Shown here: positions 1-11,871 of the stretch, in pieces
Layout of the letters: each line of letters begins with the position of its first letter
How positions within the stretch are numbered: the first letter of the stretch is position 1
NCBI GenBank assembly: GCA_013054445.1
Contig: JAAMPI010000295.1
Coordinates: forward strand, 1 to 44,729
Direction: 5' to 3'
DNA length: 44,729 nucleotides
Source of the DNA: Cudoniella acicularis
Lineage: Eukaryota > Ascomycota > Leotiomycetes > Helotiales > Helotiaceae
Position numbers and translations under genes: made by a program
The notes under the pieces: model-generated
Told to the model about the DNA's origin: nothing
Database searches by the model: none
What the model saw: only the letters and a program-made list of their open reading frames with translations

Positions 1-58
1 CTGCTGCGCATCATCGCTAAAATTATTATCGTTAAAGAAACCCAGAACGCTGCTCACC

Positions 59-1080
59 TCACCAATCGACACTCGAGACGACAATGACAGCAGGCCCAGC
101 AAGAGTCGCCGCCGTCAAGGCATCCACAGTCGTGGCAGTATTCTAGTTCGTCAATGTCGCGAACGCAAAGCCGGTAAGGCCGCTTGGAACAGGCGCCGTA
201 GTCACTCCATTAATTGCTACCGACACGGTGGTATAAACAGGTGCATTTGCCTGATTGCCCATCCAACAAATAATTTTTTAAGACCGTTTTTGACAAGGAT
301 GCTCGTGTCGACTGTGAATGTTGTTGTAGTGACTGGGTTTTTTTGGCGGCGGCTCAAGTGGTGATGGCGAATTGATGGTCATAGCGGGTAACACGGTGAG
401 ATCCAACAAAGCCGGACAGCTATTGGGATCCACGAAAGACAACATGACGTTGTAAGCCCAGATTTGCGAAATTGAGGTATCGAATGGTGAAGGATTTGGT
501 ATTGCTGCTGCGCCGTTGCGGAAGAATGCGCCGTGTCTTGCTTCCACGCTCAGAATGCTAAAGGCGGAGGTGACGAGTGTGGGGTCGGACTGTGCTAAAG
601 ACCCAGTGATTGAAATGATGGCGCCGATTCTCATTGATGTTATGACGTTTGCCCGAGCAAGAAATGTAGTGGTGTTCAACTCGCGCTCAACGGTTTGCAT
701 TCTGGGATTGTTTTGACCTTGCTTGATGTTAGGGCTCCCTGGATTGTGGCTTTGTGTACCTCCTCTTGAGCAGCGACTTTCGTGACAACATCCTGGACTG
801 AAATGCCGTTGACGTTTGGTGTTGTGAATGCGGTGTCGCGGGCGAGATCCGTCAATGCTTGACTGAAGAATTGGGACTCGACATTCTCGATGAAATTGGC
901 AAGTTGAAAACTTGCGGTTCCGTCTTTGGAAAGTTGGATTGTTGGGCCTCCAGCAGGGGCATCGCCTCCCGCCTATGAGATGACTGACTGAGAAACCCCA
1001 GAGCTGGGTGCGGCTGCTGGTGCTGCCCATGAAGATGATATTAAAGCGAATAAGCTGGGAGCGAATGTGGAGGATCTCAT
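59..1080 (-). pseudogene. Ferritin-like domain secreted protein, pseudogene
   Basis: The reading begins at the ATG at 1080 with a signal-peptide-like start (MRSSTFAPSLFALISSSWAA). It then hits TAG after about 35 codons, yet the same frame continues as a normal N-terminal part of a fungal ferritin-like protein (PF13668 type). A frameshift near 680-700 moves into the frame holding the family core, with motifs like SLAQSDPTLVTSAFSIL, SVEARH and PNPSPFDTSISQIWAY. Two more frame changes follow near 345 (an A-rich run) and near 255. A second TAG interrupts the C-terminal part before a TGA at 59-61. Relatives are secreted proteins of about 300-350 residues (Rds1/LsdA-like) expressed in stress or development. 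At least two nonsense codons and three frameshifts make this a dead copy. Both stops can be read as CAG to TAG. Confidence 0.82.
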
Positions 1081-3457
1081 TTTAAGTTATATACTGTGGC
1101 CACTGAACCAGGAAGTGGGAGGTATGAATAAGCTTTCGACAACAAAGACCGAAGGAGTGCTGGTAGAATATCGATAGGGAGTGAGTGGTATCTGTGATAT
1201 AAGAAGCTTTCAAAAGATTGACGATTTCATCTCATATCTTAAAGCAAACCTAATAGTGGTTCACCTCTTGGACTGCCCCACTTGCACTATTTTGCATTGA
1301 AGTTTGAACGTTCACGACATCCAAGATGTGTCAAATGATCGTAAAGGAGATATCTCCCCTCACTTGTTGTAAGCGAGATGACTTTGTCTAAACTATGCTC
1401 TGCCAAGTGTTGGATGAAATTGTATTTTCGAATTCGAACACGATGCTAAAGGTGACCCGTGACCACTTGCAAATCCGAGCTTTTAAAACTATGATGGTAT
1501 TTTGGCTGAGGCTTCGCCGAATCAGGATGTGAGGCAAAACGATGCGAGAGTTAAGATGTGACGTCCAATTAGAGATGCTCGTTTTAAATTTAGGGAGACA
1601 ATTTCCCCTAAATACTTCGCATCGGCAAAAAGAAACTGTCAAACGATGAACTAACTTTCATTTGGAACGATTTTGGGACGATAGTTCGATAGGGATACAG
1701 CTTTGGGTTCACAACTATCGAAAACAAGGAGATCAGATGTGAAGGTTATTGGCTGAAGAGGCTAGGTCTTCTGAAATATTGCATACAGAGGATCAAAATG
1801 TCGCTGCAGCCATCCATTCTTGCGGTGATGTCGGCATTTCACGCCAGAATTTTGCACTCTTGAGCGGCCTTGGGAGTGGTCATAAGGGCCTTGGTAGCAT
1901 CCAAGTAAAACTTAAAAGGTACTGAGTATTGCCTGCAGTGAGTCATTTAGATTCTCCTCGAATGAAAATATGGAGGAATCTCTGGCAGGAAAGCATTAAA
2001 TTGGATAAACTGAATTTAATGGCCCGTACTGTTATCTGGAGGCACTTCGATGCCAAAAGGCTTTTCAGAAGTCAGGTCACCTTCCGAGTGTATAGCAGTC
2101 TCCTTTTTAAAATCAGACAAAACATTTGAAAATAATTAGATGAACAAGCACACATGAGGAAGTCTGGGTGGAGTAACCAGATGAAAATATGTTTTACAAC
2201 GTGCCATTTCCTGGCTCAATATTTTAAGAGGGTAGGCATAGGGAAGAAATAGGTCTTGCTCTGGTGCAACAGAGGTGTTTAGCCGAGCCGCATCGCTGGC
2301 CATTGCTGGTTCACACCGAAGTCTACCCCGAGTGGACCAAAAAAATGCTTTCAAATGACTTGGGGGAATCGCTGGTCTCTCACAAACGCGCTGCGGGAAA
2401 TAGGAATGAATAGACGGCGGAATATGCCGACGGCACGTGCCCGGCTGCTCTCGCCCCTTTCCAGCCTCGCTTCTTACCCCCTTTCATTGGAAGTCTCAGA
2501 CGACATTTCTTCACATTCGCTTCCAACACGGTTAGTCAACGTCGCCGCTCTGCTCAGGTGCTACTCACCCTCGCCTCACCCTCGCCTCACCCTCTGCCCA
2601 GGTTACAATCTCGCCTACTATTCGGCTCTGCCGTCCGTACGAAAGTTGTCAACTTTACACAACTCTATTCAGAGGGACTAATTCGGCTCCTAGGTGGCCC
2701 AAATAGGATCCCTTCAAAAATACATATTTCTAATCTAGATTAGAACCTCTATTGTACTCTTACAGATAACTCTTATTCACGGCACTTATTAATATATCTC
2801 TGGGATATCGGGCTAATTTAGTGCAGATCGTGTTAATCCAGCGTAGTGAGACCAGCAAGTCCCTCTCCCGATAGGTCCTTAGTTCAGGCTGTGTAGGGCA
2901 GCTGGTGTAGTTAGTAGTGGGCCTTTACCGGGTGAACGCTGCTAGAAGGAAACACCCCTTGTCGGAATACTAAAATTTGACATTTTTTACAGTGCTTAGA
3001 AATTTAAAATCTTCTAGGCTTATTATAATAAAGCTCCCAATCATGATTATCGACTTTCTGTCTTCGACTTGTTGCGTTCGTGAGGGAAGTCGTGGTTTGG
3101 GCGGTTGAGGGGTGTGGGGGAACCCTTTTAACGCAAAACAAACCCGCTCAGAAAAGAGAGGATTAAACCTCAAGTTTCCGCAATCTTTTATCTAGTGTCA
3201 ATTAAAGTAGATGTAAATTATATCCTTCCAGACGAGCAAACTCCTATAAGATGGCCCTTTTAATCTCTACTCAGTAGGCCGTTAGACGTTACCGATAACC
3301 TCGCCTTAGATGGTCTCTATCCAAAATATACCCCAGGCCGTCTATATAGTAGACTGCCTGATCTGGAGTTAGTGTAGCGCAGACTACAGGAATGCTCGAG
3401 AATCTTATATTCTTAGCCGGAGTAATTTGATTTTCCGTGTGAATAAGGCACATATGC
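1081..3457. other. Intergenic, no gene recognised
   Basis: Only short random open frames are present and none has a recognisable motif or plausible splice structure. The stretch from about 2700 to 3450 is AT-rich with scattered short GC-rich words, as in decayed repeats. Confidence 0.5.
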
Positions 3458-3562
3458 GATCTTGTAGTATGTTAAGGTATCCTACTTTAAATGCAACTAC
3501 TTCGAGGTGTAGTGCTTTAGACCGATATATCCGCAATTGTAGTACTCTGAATCTAAAAATAG
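3458..3562 (+). repeat. Dispersed repeat, copy 1 (about 105 bp)
   Basis: This stretch aligns without gaps to 9961-10065. Shared words include ATCTTGTA, TTTAAA, GATATA, CAATTGTA, TACTC and GAATC. In the last 77 bp a hand comparison gives about 22 differences, about 18 of them transitions, which fits a repeat damaged by RIP-like C-to-T change. The parent element is not identifiable. Confidence 0.6.
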
Positions 3563-4108
3563 TTTCAAAGTAAGCTTACTCACTCACAGTGTAGTTTGTT
3601 GCACTGCATTTTTTGTGTGATTTCTAGGGCCACCCATCCTATGCTTGAGGGGCCCAATTGATTCCAAAAGCACTGGCATTGGAATTGGGGCAAATTCGGC
3701 TCCTTGATGCTGGTGCATCTAAAACGGGAGCGCTGACAAAACGGCGGGCTGGCATCGAGTATGACATAATTAATCAATCAATTAATTAATGAACGGGGTG
3801 ACACTTTTTTTAAAGAGGCAAAAGTATGTACTTGTATTGACATGGTGCTTATAAATATCTAATGGGAAATCCAAAGCAACTATGCACAACTCAATCGAAC
3901 TTCCAATCCTCAAATACCCTGCTGTCTCAGCTAGAGGTAACTATTCATAGTTCCGTGATTTCGTACGCTGCTAACGAAGTTTTGAATACGAATACATACA
4001 GCCTGCAAGCTCATGATGTGGGAAACAGCCAAGGCCAGGGAGTACATTGATGCTATCTTATTATTCCGTCGCCTTCAAGACTGCATCCTCTGTTGTATAT
4101 CTCGCAAA
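3563..4108. other. Intergenic, no gene recognised
   Basis: This is AT-rich sequence downstream of the zinc-finger/exonuclease pseudogene, with a TTAATTAATCAATCAATTAA-like run near 3768-3789. I see no coding signal. Confidence 0.45.
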
Positions 4109-7100
4109 TCAATCCAAACCGGTAGTTTGATTGATGAAACGCCTCCTTGCCTTACCTTGGTGTTTGCGCATGCACGCACGTACGACTCGATTCTGTCGTA
4201 GCTTGCTTTCTCCATTCTTGCAGCCTGGCCAAGAGCAATATAATTTCCCACCATTTTTTGCCATAGTGGTGGAATCAAGGTGTTCGTAAAGGTGAGATAC
4301 AAGTTGTTTCTCATCCTCGAACCTGTGATCGCATGCGGGGAAAAAACAAACGGTCCCAAAGTGATTTTTAACCTGATGTTCCCATAAACCTTGTTTCTCG
4401 AACGCCAATCCACATTCGGGGCAATCGACTTTGACTGTCTCCTTGGGTGCTTGGTAAATGTGACAAACCCGGAGGATTGTTCCAAGCCCAGGGGAAGAAG
4501 TTAAAAACTTAACACGTTCTTCATCTGGCAAGTTTTTGAGGAACTTATGGCATGGGCTCGCAAGGTGTCTCGCAATTCCAACTGACTGATCGACGAGAAG
4601 TTTGCACTCGGAACATTCTGAATCGAGGAATCGAGGAATGCCTAGTGAAAGACCAATGTCTTGTAATGTTTCAACGTATTTGGTTTCCCAGCTAAGTTCG
4701 TTTTCGACGTCAAGATAGCGCCGCATTCACAGGTATACCCAAGTTCGGCAGGCTGCGGGCCGTAGGCAAATTTGCGGAGTGCGCAAGGTCCGTCGATGTG
4801 TGTTTCTAAGGCTTTATTTGGAGGCATGCTAGTCGGGGGGTAAAACAAAGATTGCACTGTGCCGCAAGTACATCGCCAGTCGAACCTGAATCCCTCGCCC
4901 TGGACACAAATGGATGCAAGTTCTCTCTGCCTAAGTTCAAAACTTAACAGCAATCCAGATCTGATTCTTTCGTATGCTTCACTCCATGCAGAATGTTTTG
5001 GAGACTGCTCATGTTTTTGATCTTCTCTCGCATTTGCAAGGAGTTCCCCGCAAATACAGATGTAAGGATCATCAGGATTTGCGGAGCGATGTTGGATTGA
5101 ACGGCAATGTTTTTCCCACATGTGGATGTGCTTCCGGAAAGTTTTCTGGCCCCAGGTATGACCACAGTTGCAAGTGAAACCGCCATCAGGATGCATGATC
5201 CGCTTCTCTTTCATTTTGTCTCCCATGTTTCGGCAGAATTCAACTTCGTCCGGACCCCAAGTCCCGGCACGATGTTTCATGTTTTTGCCGGCAGTGCCTG
5301 GCTTCACACCTAAAGCAATAGAGCCTGTTGGCTCAGGGACAGCGTCAACACTTTCTTCTGCTCTAATGCCGGTCTGTCGCTGGCTGGGGCTTCTATGAAA
5401 TCCCCTCTCATGAACTGGCCAGACAGAAAGTAGGCGGTCGCTGCGCCCATCCAATGGCTCGGCCAGCTCAAAACGTAGCGCAAGCAGCTTTGCAAGCTGG
5501 CGAGTATCAACCCTAGCGTCGTGGTTTCCATCCACCAGATTGCTGCCAGGAAAGAAGGCCGGGAAAATGGTTTCGAGGCTCCATGATGTGATACCAGGCA
5601 TAGCTTTCTTGAGGGTAGGGATTGCCGGGAGAGATTAGTGCTTGACCGAGCCAAGAAAGTTTGGATGCCCGAAATGCGATAGGCCTTTGGAAAGAACGTT
5701 GAAATCGACACCACCATAGCTGTACTCAATGAAGGTCGTTTCTCGATTGACGTGGTGATTGAGTTCTTCGGCAAGTTCTTGCATTGTCCAATTCGGCAAA
5801 GTTCTTTTGCCAGACTTGCGTTCCATGGCTCTGAGATGGTAAAAGTTCCACATCGTAGCAAATTCTGGCTTATTCAGTCTATGCTGGTAGCCATCGCCGT
5901 GCTTCTCGCGCTCGCTCTCTTCCCAGTCAATAAAGGCTTCGACGAGGGGCTTGCCAAGAAGATCAATGATTGATACTTGCCAGATTTCTACAACACCCTC
6001 ATTGAAAACAGAGAATTCTAAGTCAACAAGAACGTAGTATTTGTAGTTGTGGCTGGGACTGCTTGAAGAATTCAGAAGCTTGAAGGCATCGTTCACTGGC
6101 TTCCAGGCCCTTTCCAGGGACACGCGACTGCAGCTTAGGATGGAGTCGATCTGTTCAGCGGTATCCGATGAAAGCTTGAAACTCAAACCGTGCCTATGTT
6201 GAATGGCATGAAGAGGACACAACCTGGACCTCGGGAGAGCACGTGGGCGATCGCACTTCGTACAGGAGGATCCAGACTCAGGCGTATAAAGTCCTTTCTT
6301 ATGAAGTTCCTGATAGATCTTTTGTCGGAATCTGCACTTATCGCAACGGCGCGACAGGCTGAGACCTTCAGTTCTGTGATTCTTGCAAAGTTTGCATGTC
6401 CAAATGGTTTCATTGTATCCGCTAGGGCAGCTTTCCTCAGAATAGCCATCAAAGGATGGCAGCGCTGCGCCCTGACAAGCAGACTTTCTGGCTGGCAAAA
6501 TAATTTGAAGTTCAGGGAACATCACTGTGGAAACGTTAGTTACCGAGAAACAGAAAACGATGCAGATATTCATATATATGATACTGATATTGAAATCCAG
6601 TGTTGTCTTTCCACTTTGATGTCTTCAGAAACTTCCTATTCTCAGAAGTTAGTATCAATCGACGTGGCCAATGGTTACAACCGCATCTTGGCACTTGGGA
6701 AGCTTGGTTCATCAAATACGACATGTACTCGTTAATGGTGGTTTCGTGGCCGTCCTTCTGGCGGCATGACTGTGCATACGCTTGGAGGCTTCGACAGGTG
6801 AATTTGCCTCTAAACTGACCCAAAGTGCCTGGCCCACAGCGATAATCTTTGTAGTCGTCCGTCTCGCCTTCCTCATCGTCTTCGCTGTCACTGCAGTTTC
6901 TGTATTGCATCTTCTCTCTACATCCTTTGATTGTAGCTTCATCCACTGGAACGCCGGAAGATGCTTTATGGCGGACGACGGGACGTCGACCCACGGGGCG
7001 TTGTCGTGGGCCCTTGTGCATTCTTCCCACATGACCCTGAAGGCACTCCTTTCCGAAGTACGCTTTTGGGGATATCTGTGCTGCGCATTCAGGGTACACG

Positions 7101-7354
7101 CAATATTACGGGCCCTCTTTGTGAGCGAGCATGTGGCGATTATACCCTCCAATCGTGAAGGCATATTTGTGAACAGCCCAATAGCAGCCTGGCTCTGTAC
7201 AATAATAGAGCCTACAGTCTTGTTCTAATGCTGCGCTGCGGTGTGCCTTGGTCGGTGATGTGAATTCTGTGTGACCAAGATCGGACAATTCACAAATGTC
7301 TCTATCATTCATTACAGCTACAGGATCACCTAAACACTCTTGCTTGCTCGTCAT
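4109..7354 (-). pseudogene. C2H2 zinc-finger / DEDDh exonuclease protein, pseudogene
   Basis: On the minus strand one long protein can be followed through several lesions. In order it has two N-terminal C2H2 fingers (CTEPGC..HMLAH and CVYPEC..HVGRMH), an acidic linker, a CxxC-rich patch, an RNase T/DnaQ-like exonuclease and at least five further Cys/His fingers. The exonuclease shows VDLEFS (motif I), GGVDFNVL (motif II) and HDARVDT (motif III, H-x4-D, hence DEDDh). Lesions: TAA at 7106-7108, a probable 60-base intron (6525-6584, ACTAAC branch) that no longer joins in frame, TAA at 5635-5637 between motifs II and III, TAG at 4642-4644, and an 8-bp tandem duplication at 4621-4636 that shifts the frame. 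Reading these stops as CAA/CAG restores sensible sequence. The family would act on nucleic acid 3' ends; the substrate is unknown. Annotation as three separate genes would be wrong. Confidence 0.78.
4621..4636. repeat. 8-bp tandem duplication causing a frameshift
   Basis: AATCGAGG occurs twice back to back. Taking one copy away puts the finger CECGAILT.. and the next finger SECSECKLL.. into the same frame, so this duplication is a discrete inactivating event in the zinc-finger/exonuclease pseudogene. Confidence 0.75.
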
Positions 7355-8670
7355 GTCGGAAGAACGCTTGCAAGAAAGTTAATCGGTGTGAATCTCGGGA
7401 CCGTGGAAGATCAAATGCCTTGATGAGTTGGCTCCCTTATCTGGTTGGCGACACAAACTCAGCTACCAGTCTTGTGCTTCGCGCCTGCGCAACAAACGCT
7501 GCTGATTGAGTAAGTGATTGTAATTGGCAGCGTCCAGAGCCAGTGCTTCCGTATTCTCCAGCGCTAATAGTTTATAGTTATACCAGCAATCCGCAGACAC
7601 GTGGCTGGGGTGGAGTAGCTTCCATTAGCAAGCAAGACTGAGAATACACTTACATCGTTCACTCTCACTTGCCTCTAGGGCTGCAGGGCCTCTGCGAGAC
7701 ATCGTGCCAGGCTGGCTCGAGGGCCTGTAGCACTTCCAAGCCTTACTCAAGAAAGAATGGGATTTCATGAAAGCCCAGTAACGAGTGAGATGCAGAGCTG
7801 CCGGCCGCGGGTAAAAGGCAAGAGAAGTTCGTGGCCTTGTCGAAATAACAACTTGGTCAATGTTGCGGCCTTGGGGGTACAGTGCGTTTCTTGAAATAGA
7901 AGTTGCGGTTTTGAGGGGGGGTTTGTGTAAAGTGGCCATCATCACGTGTAGTTACAAGTAGTCAGCTTGGCTTAGCTTGGCTTAGCCAAGTAGCCAGCCA
8001 GCCCTCATAGAAATGCAACTCTTTTGACTCTCTCTTGTTAACAGTTTGAACAGCGGATAAAATTTAAATTTTTTGAATTGAATTATACTACTCATTCAAA
8101 TGCAATTCACCCATTTGAGTCTGTCAGTTCGATATGCAGCTAAATTGGGTGCACTACTAGCCCCCAGACGCTTTTCTAGATATAGCAGATCTGGCTGCCA
8201 GGGTCCTTTGTCTGTCAGTTTAATACGCTGGTTTTGAATCTAGTGCATGTTCCTCTAATAGATGCACGGTTGTATGCATCTGAAAATTTATGCGGCTGTC
8301 GACCTCTCGCGCTTATCAGTATTATTAACAAGGTCAAGTCGAATTCTAAAGGCCATTCCACCCTGCGATCTAGACGATGTGATCACGCAACAATGTTTGT
8401 GACGCAATGATCACGTGGCCGACGGATCTATCGAACGGCATTGGGGAGTATTTACAGCTTATGTACTGTACAACTCGACTGAATCCAATATGCAGAACAC
8501 ATTTACTCTGGCCGCTTTGGTCTTGCCCAAGGATAAAGGATTCAAAAACCAGAAATCTGCATTATACATCCATAACCACCACCTCACAGACAACATCTCA
8601 GACCATGTTCTCCTATAAGGGGCATGTTAATTTCATAACGAAGGTTGTTGCAGTGACATATACCTACAGC
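7355..8670. other. Intergenic, no gene recognised
   Basis: Nothing coding is recognisable. A short direct repeat of AGCTTGGCTT lies near 7968-7987. This is also the 3' flank of ADE8. Confidence 0.45.
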
Positions 8671-9476
8671 TCAAGGATTTGGGACGTCTCCAGGCTTACG
8701 TTCCCTGCCCTCCACTATCTCCTGCGCCACCTTCGCCGTTGCCTTCACGATCAGCTCGTGCTCATGGAAATGCATCCTTTCCTTCAACTCTTCCAGCTCC
8801 TCTCCCTCCCACTCAATCTCTTTAATCATGATAGGAGCACCCCTATCCACCTCGTCAATTACGTAGTGGGCCATAATACCCGTGCGTGTTAGTCGCCCAG
8901 CCTTAAACTCTTCGAAAGCTCGCTCAATCGCCATAGCTCCATCGAACTCCCCTGTGCAAATTGTAAGTAGCCAGACCCAGCATAATCTCTTAGAACTTAC
9001 GGGGTAGTGCCGGATGAATATTGATTATCCGCATCCTTGCCCTTTCGATAGGTTCTAGGAAAGCACCTGAGAAGACATGCATCCAACCAGCGAGAATAAT
9101 CAACTCAGGCCGTTCCTTATCTGTTGACAGAATCCTCGCGGCCAATGCAGCATCATATTTTTGACGGCCTTCAGCCAATTTCTGTTCGTCTGTTTCTCCC
9201 TTCCGCAAGAACCCGTTACTGATTGGATTGAAGTAATCCCAAGGAATGCCTGGTCGTGAATTAGTTGCATGCTGTATACACGCGCATGGGACAGCTCCTA
9301 CCTGCTTCATCCGCTCGAACAATTGCGTGTGCATTTCTCCGGTTTGTGATGAGCGAGATAATGTGGCTATTTCGAAGCTGACCCGTAGATATCGCATCTA
9401 TGAGAGCCTGGAAGTTCGAGCCAAAGCCAGAGGCCATGACCAGAATACGACATGGCGACTCTTCCGGGCCGGTCAT
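8671..9476 (-). CDS. ADE8: Phosphoribosylglycinamide formyltransferase (GAR transformylase)
   Basis: Exons 9302-9476, 9001-9249 and 8671-8951 join to 705 bases, giving 234 residues. Both introns have good sites: 9250-9301 (GTAGGA..CAG) and 8952-9000 (GTAAGT..CAG). The enzyme transfers a formyl group from 10-formyl-tetrahydrofolate to GAR, the third step of de novo purine synthesis, in the cytosol. Visible hallmarks are the phosphate loop GFGSN (17-21), NIHPALP with catalytic Asn135 and His137, and DEVDRG with the catalytic Asp at 174 or 177. The length is normal for the monofunctional fungal enzyme. The start is the ATG just before the first beta strand (RILVMASG). One oddity is Arg142, built across the second intron, where relatives usually have Gly (HPALPG). 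No lesion is seen, in contrast to both neighbours. Confidence 0.93.
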
Positions 9477-9960
9477 TCTGGAGGATGTGGCGATAGAATA
9501 GGAGGGAGTTCGGACAAGTATGTATAAGTCGCTGTTTCAGGTTTCCGTGTCTGAAGTTTTTTTTTGTTGCAGGGGTTCTAACCTAAGGCAGCAATATTTG
9601 ACTGGTAACACATACCGTAGAAACTGTTGAGATCCGGTTGACGCTAGTATTTTAGCGTAGAAATAAAGACCATGCAATATCTTTATTTAAAAGAAGATAA
9701 CTATCGGTCTATTCCTACACATAGCACACCATATAATATTATTATAATATGCAAATTACATAGGTTAAATAGTATGCTTTTAGGAACAAGGTACGAGTAA
9801 ATAGAAGTATTCTTGCCGCTAGGCGAGGGTCTGTGCAGCAAAAAAACGGTGCGTCATAGGCAAAACTCAAGTCTTGGCAACATTTGTCATTATTTTTAGA
9901 CCAAATACTTAAGTTAAATTAGCGAACTGGCCATGTGACCGGCGACTCCCTAGGTTACTC
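9477..9960. other. ADE8 upstream region and AT-rich intergenic DNA
   Basis: This holds the ADE8 promoter side, followed by AT-rich sequence (for example the TATAATATTATTATAATATG run near 9731-9750). I see no gene. Confidence 0.45.
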
Positions 9961-10065
9961 CATCTTGTAACATATAAATGTGCTATAATTTAAACGCAAG
10001 TAATTTGAAATATAGTCTTTCGAGCTGATATACTTACAATTGTAATACTCCGAATCCTAAAATAG
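9961..10065 (+). repeat. Dispersed repeat, copy 2 (about 105 bp)
   Basis: Gap-free partner of 3458-3562, diverged mainly by transitions. Beyond 10065 the two copies stop resembling each other. Confidence 0.6.
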
Positions 10066-11871
10066 CTAGGGGGTTGAAAGTCCCTCTTTTAAAATAGAAT
10101 TAGTATTAAAGGTTTGCTGCGAGAGCAACTTGTATTTGAAATTTTCCTAGACGGCGACTAGCAGGGAGCCAAATATTTGGTCCCATTTTAGTCCCTTTTT
10201 AACGCTGTCATAACGGCCCCGCTGGCGGCGAGGAACCCATTTTTACTCCCTGACAAAATGTGACAGGGGAACAAGAACGGACACCGTCACGACATCTCGA
10301 TAGGCTCAGAGAGGTGGCTATGTTGCCGGTAACCAGGATGTGCATAATTCCGAATATAAATAACATAGAAACTCTAGCCGATTCGCAAGGGACCAGAAAA
10401 AGCCCCCCGAGGGACCAGAAAAGAACCCCCTTGAGCAAAATCCAGCTGACTCATTAGCGTGCTCAGGACTCAGGGCTCAGCTCAGGTTAGAGCGGCGATT
10501 GCTCAGGTTTAAGGACGGAAGCAGATTCTGGTGGGCAAAATTGTCGTCTGTGATTATATTGGAAGTCCCTTTTTGGGATGATTGCGCCTTCCCAAGTTGT
10601 TGACTTCCACGGTTACACTAAATGTTTGCGATTCCCAACATTTTTCTTCTTCCTTTCTTCTTCTCCATTGTCGCATTCAATCAAACACATCGTCAGCAAT
10701 CTCCAGTAAACAATCACTCAAGCCAAATCACTTCTCTGCACTACTCACTCTGAAAATCTGTAGGCTCAAAGATGGGTAACCATGCGCATACTTTGGAAGA
10801 CTTGTCATTGGAGTTTGTACTGAGTTGCTGATAGCTCGCAAATTCAAGTCCTGAGGTTTTCGATGTTAGATGTGATGATTTTTTTGGTGTCTTTGTTTCT
10901 ATTAGCAATGTCACTGACGGTTGTTGCTGCTCAAGTCATGTTCGAGCAACTGACAAAAATGCAACAAGCAAGATGGTCAGTATCTTCTCCTCATTGTCTC
11001 TCTACTTCTGATGACTTGCGCAATTGGTTTGCGCCACTTCCCCAAGCACCCCGCTTCCCCGAATCCTCGTAACAAGCCTCTATTTCCTGGGAGAGCTCCC
11101 TTTTATTTCATACAGTCAATTGGGTTTTGGCTTGCAAGATTTTACTTATGCATCTTATCATAGAAGCCCCTACCTATCTACTGTAGCCCGAATCTCTTAC
11201 TACGTACCGAGTCCTTCGGTGATTTACTATCTAAGTATTTTTCTGCTATGATAAACTCATTTGGTCAAAAATCAGAAAAAACATCAAACTAACTTACTTA
11301 CGCGAGAAGAATAGCGTTGTTACGGTTTCATTGTCATGTGTGGGGCACGGGCTATGGGCTTAGACAGTTTGGTGACTGACAGGGGAACTCGTGTAGCACG
11401 AAAGCACTCAGTGCCTTCGCCTCAAGCTTGCTTGAGAGAAGGTGTCCTGCGTCCCACCACAAACATTCAACGCCCTCTTGCGACCCAAGGTAGGCTTTTA
11501 CTCCCCCGCACACTACTTGGTGATGTAGGTTTGTCGATCCAATGGAACTTGCTTCACTTTATCCTCTGCATCTACTCGGTGAATAAAGCTAAGCGCTTTT
11601 CGGAAACGGAGACAAATCAAAGCTCATCAAACTCTGCCACCAAAGCAATCATCTGCATTTATATGCAGCTAAATTTCCACGTCACCGACGTTGTCTAACT
11701 TGTCTTACGCCTATAGCAATATGCTCTCAACTCATTCCTCACTTCAGTACTATTTCACAGACTGAGAGACGCTTCAAAGGCAGTTCTTAGAATATTTGTA
11801 AGCGTATTTAGAATAAATACCAAGTTACCCTTTCACTAACATCGCATTTCCAGCAGCTCGTTCGAATTGAA
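10066..11871. other. Intergenic, no confident gene
   Basis: A direct repeat GGGACCAGAAAA occurs at about 10389 and 10410. A CT-rich, 5'-leader-like stretch around 10630-10760 precedes a small open frame beginning MGNHAH that stops after about 20 codons. A hydrophobic open frame at 10863-11072 has no family features. Part of 11700-11871 is the upstream region of the HET pseudogene. Confidence 0.4.

Noticed and set aside
4642..7354. Three separate intact genes in the zinc-finger/exonuclease region
   Set aside because: The first two stops lie inside continuous protein families in the same frame, the second of them between exonuclease motifs II and III, so the pieces are fragments of one product.
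10863..11251. Hydrophobic open frames that look like a small membrane protein
   Set aside because: There is no family motif, no splice logic and no plausible promoter distance. The composition is T-rich, which produces hydrophobic residues by chance.
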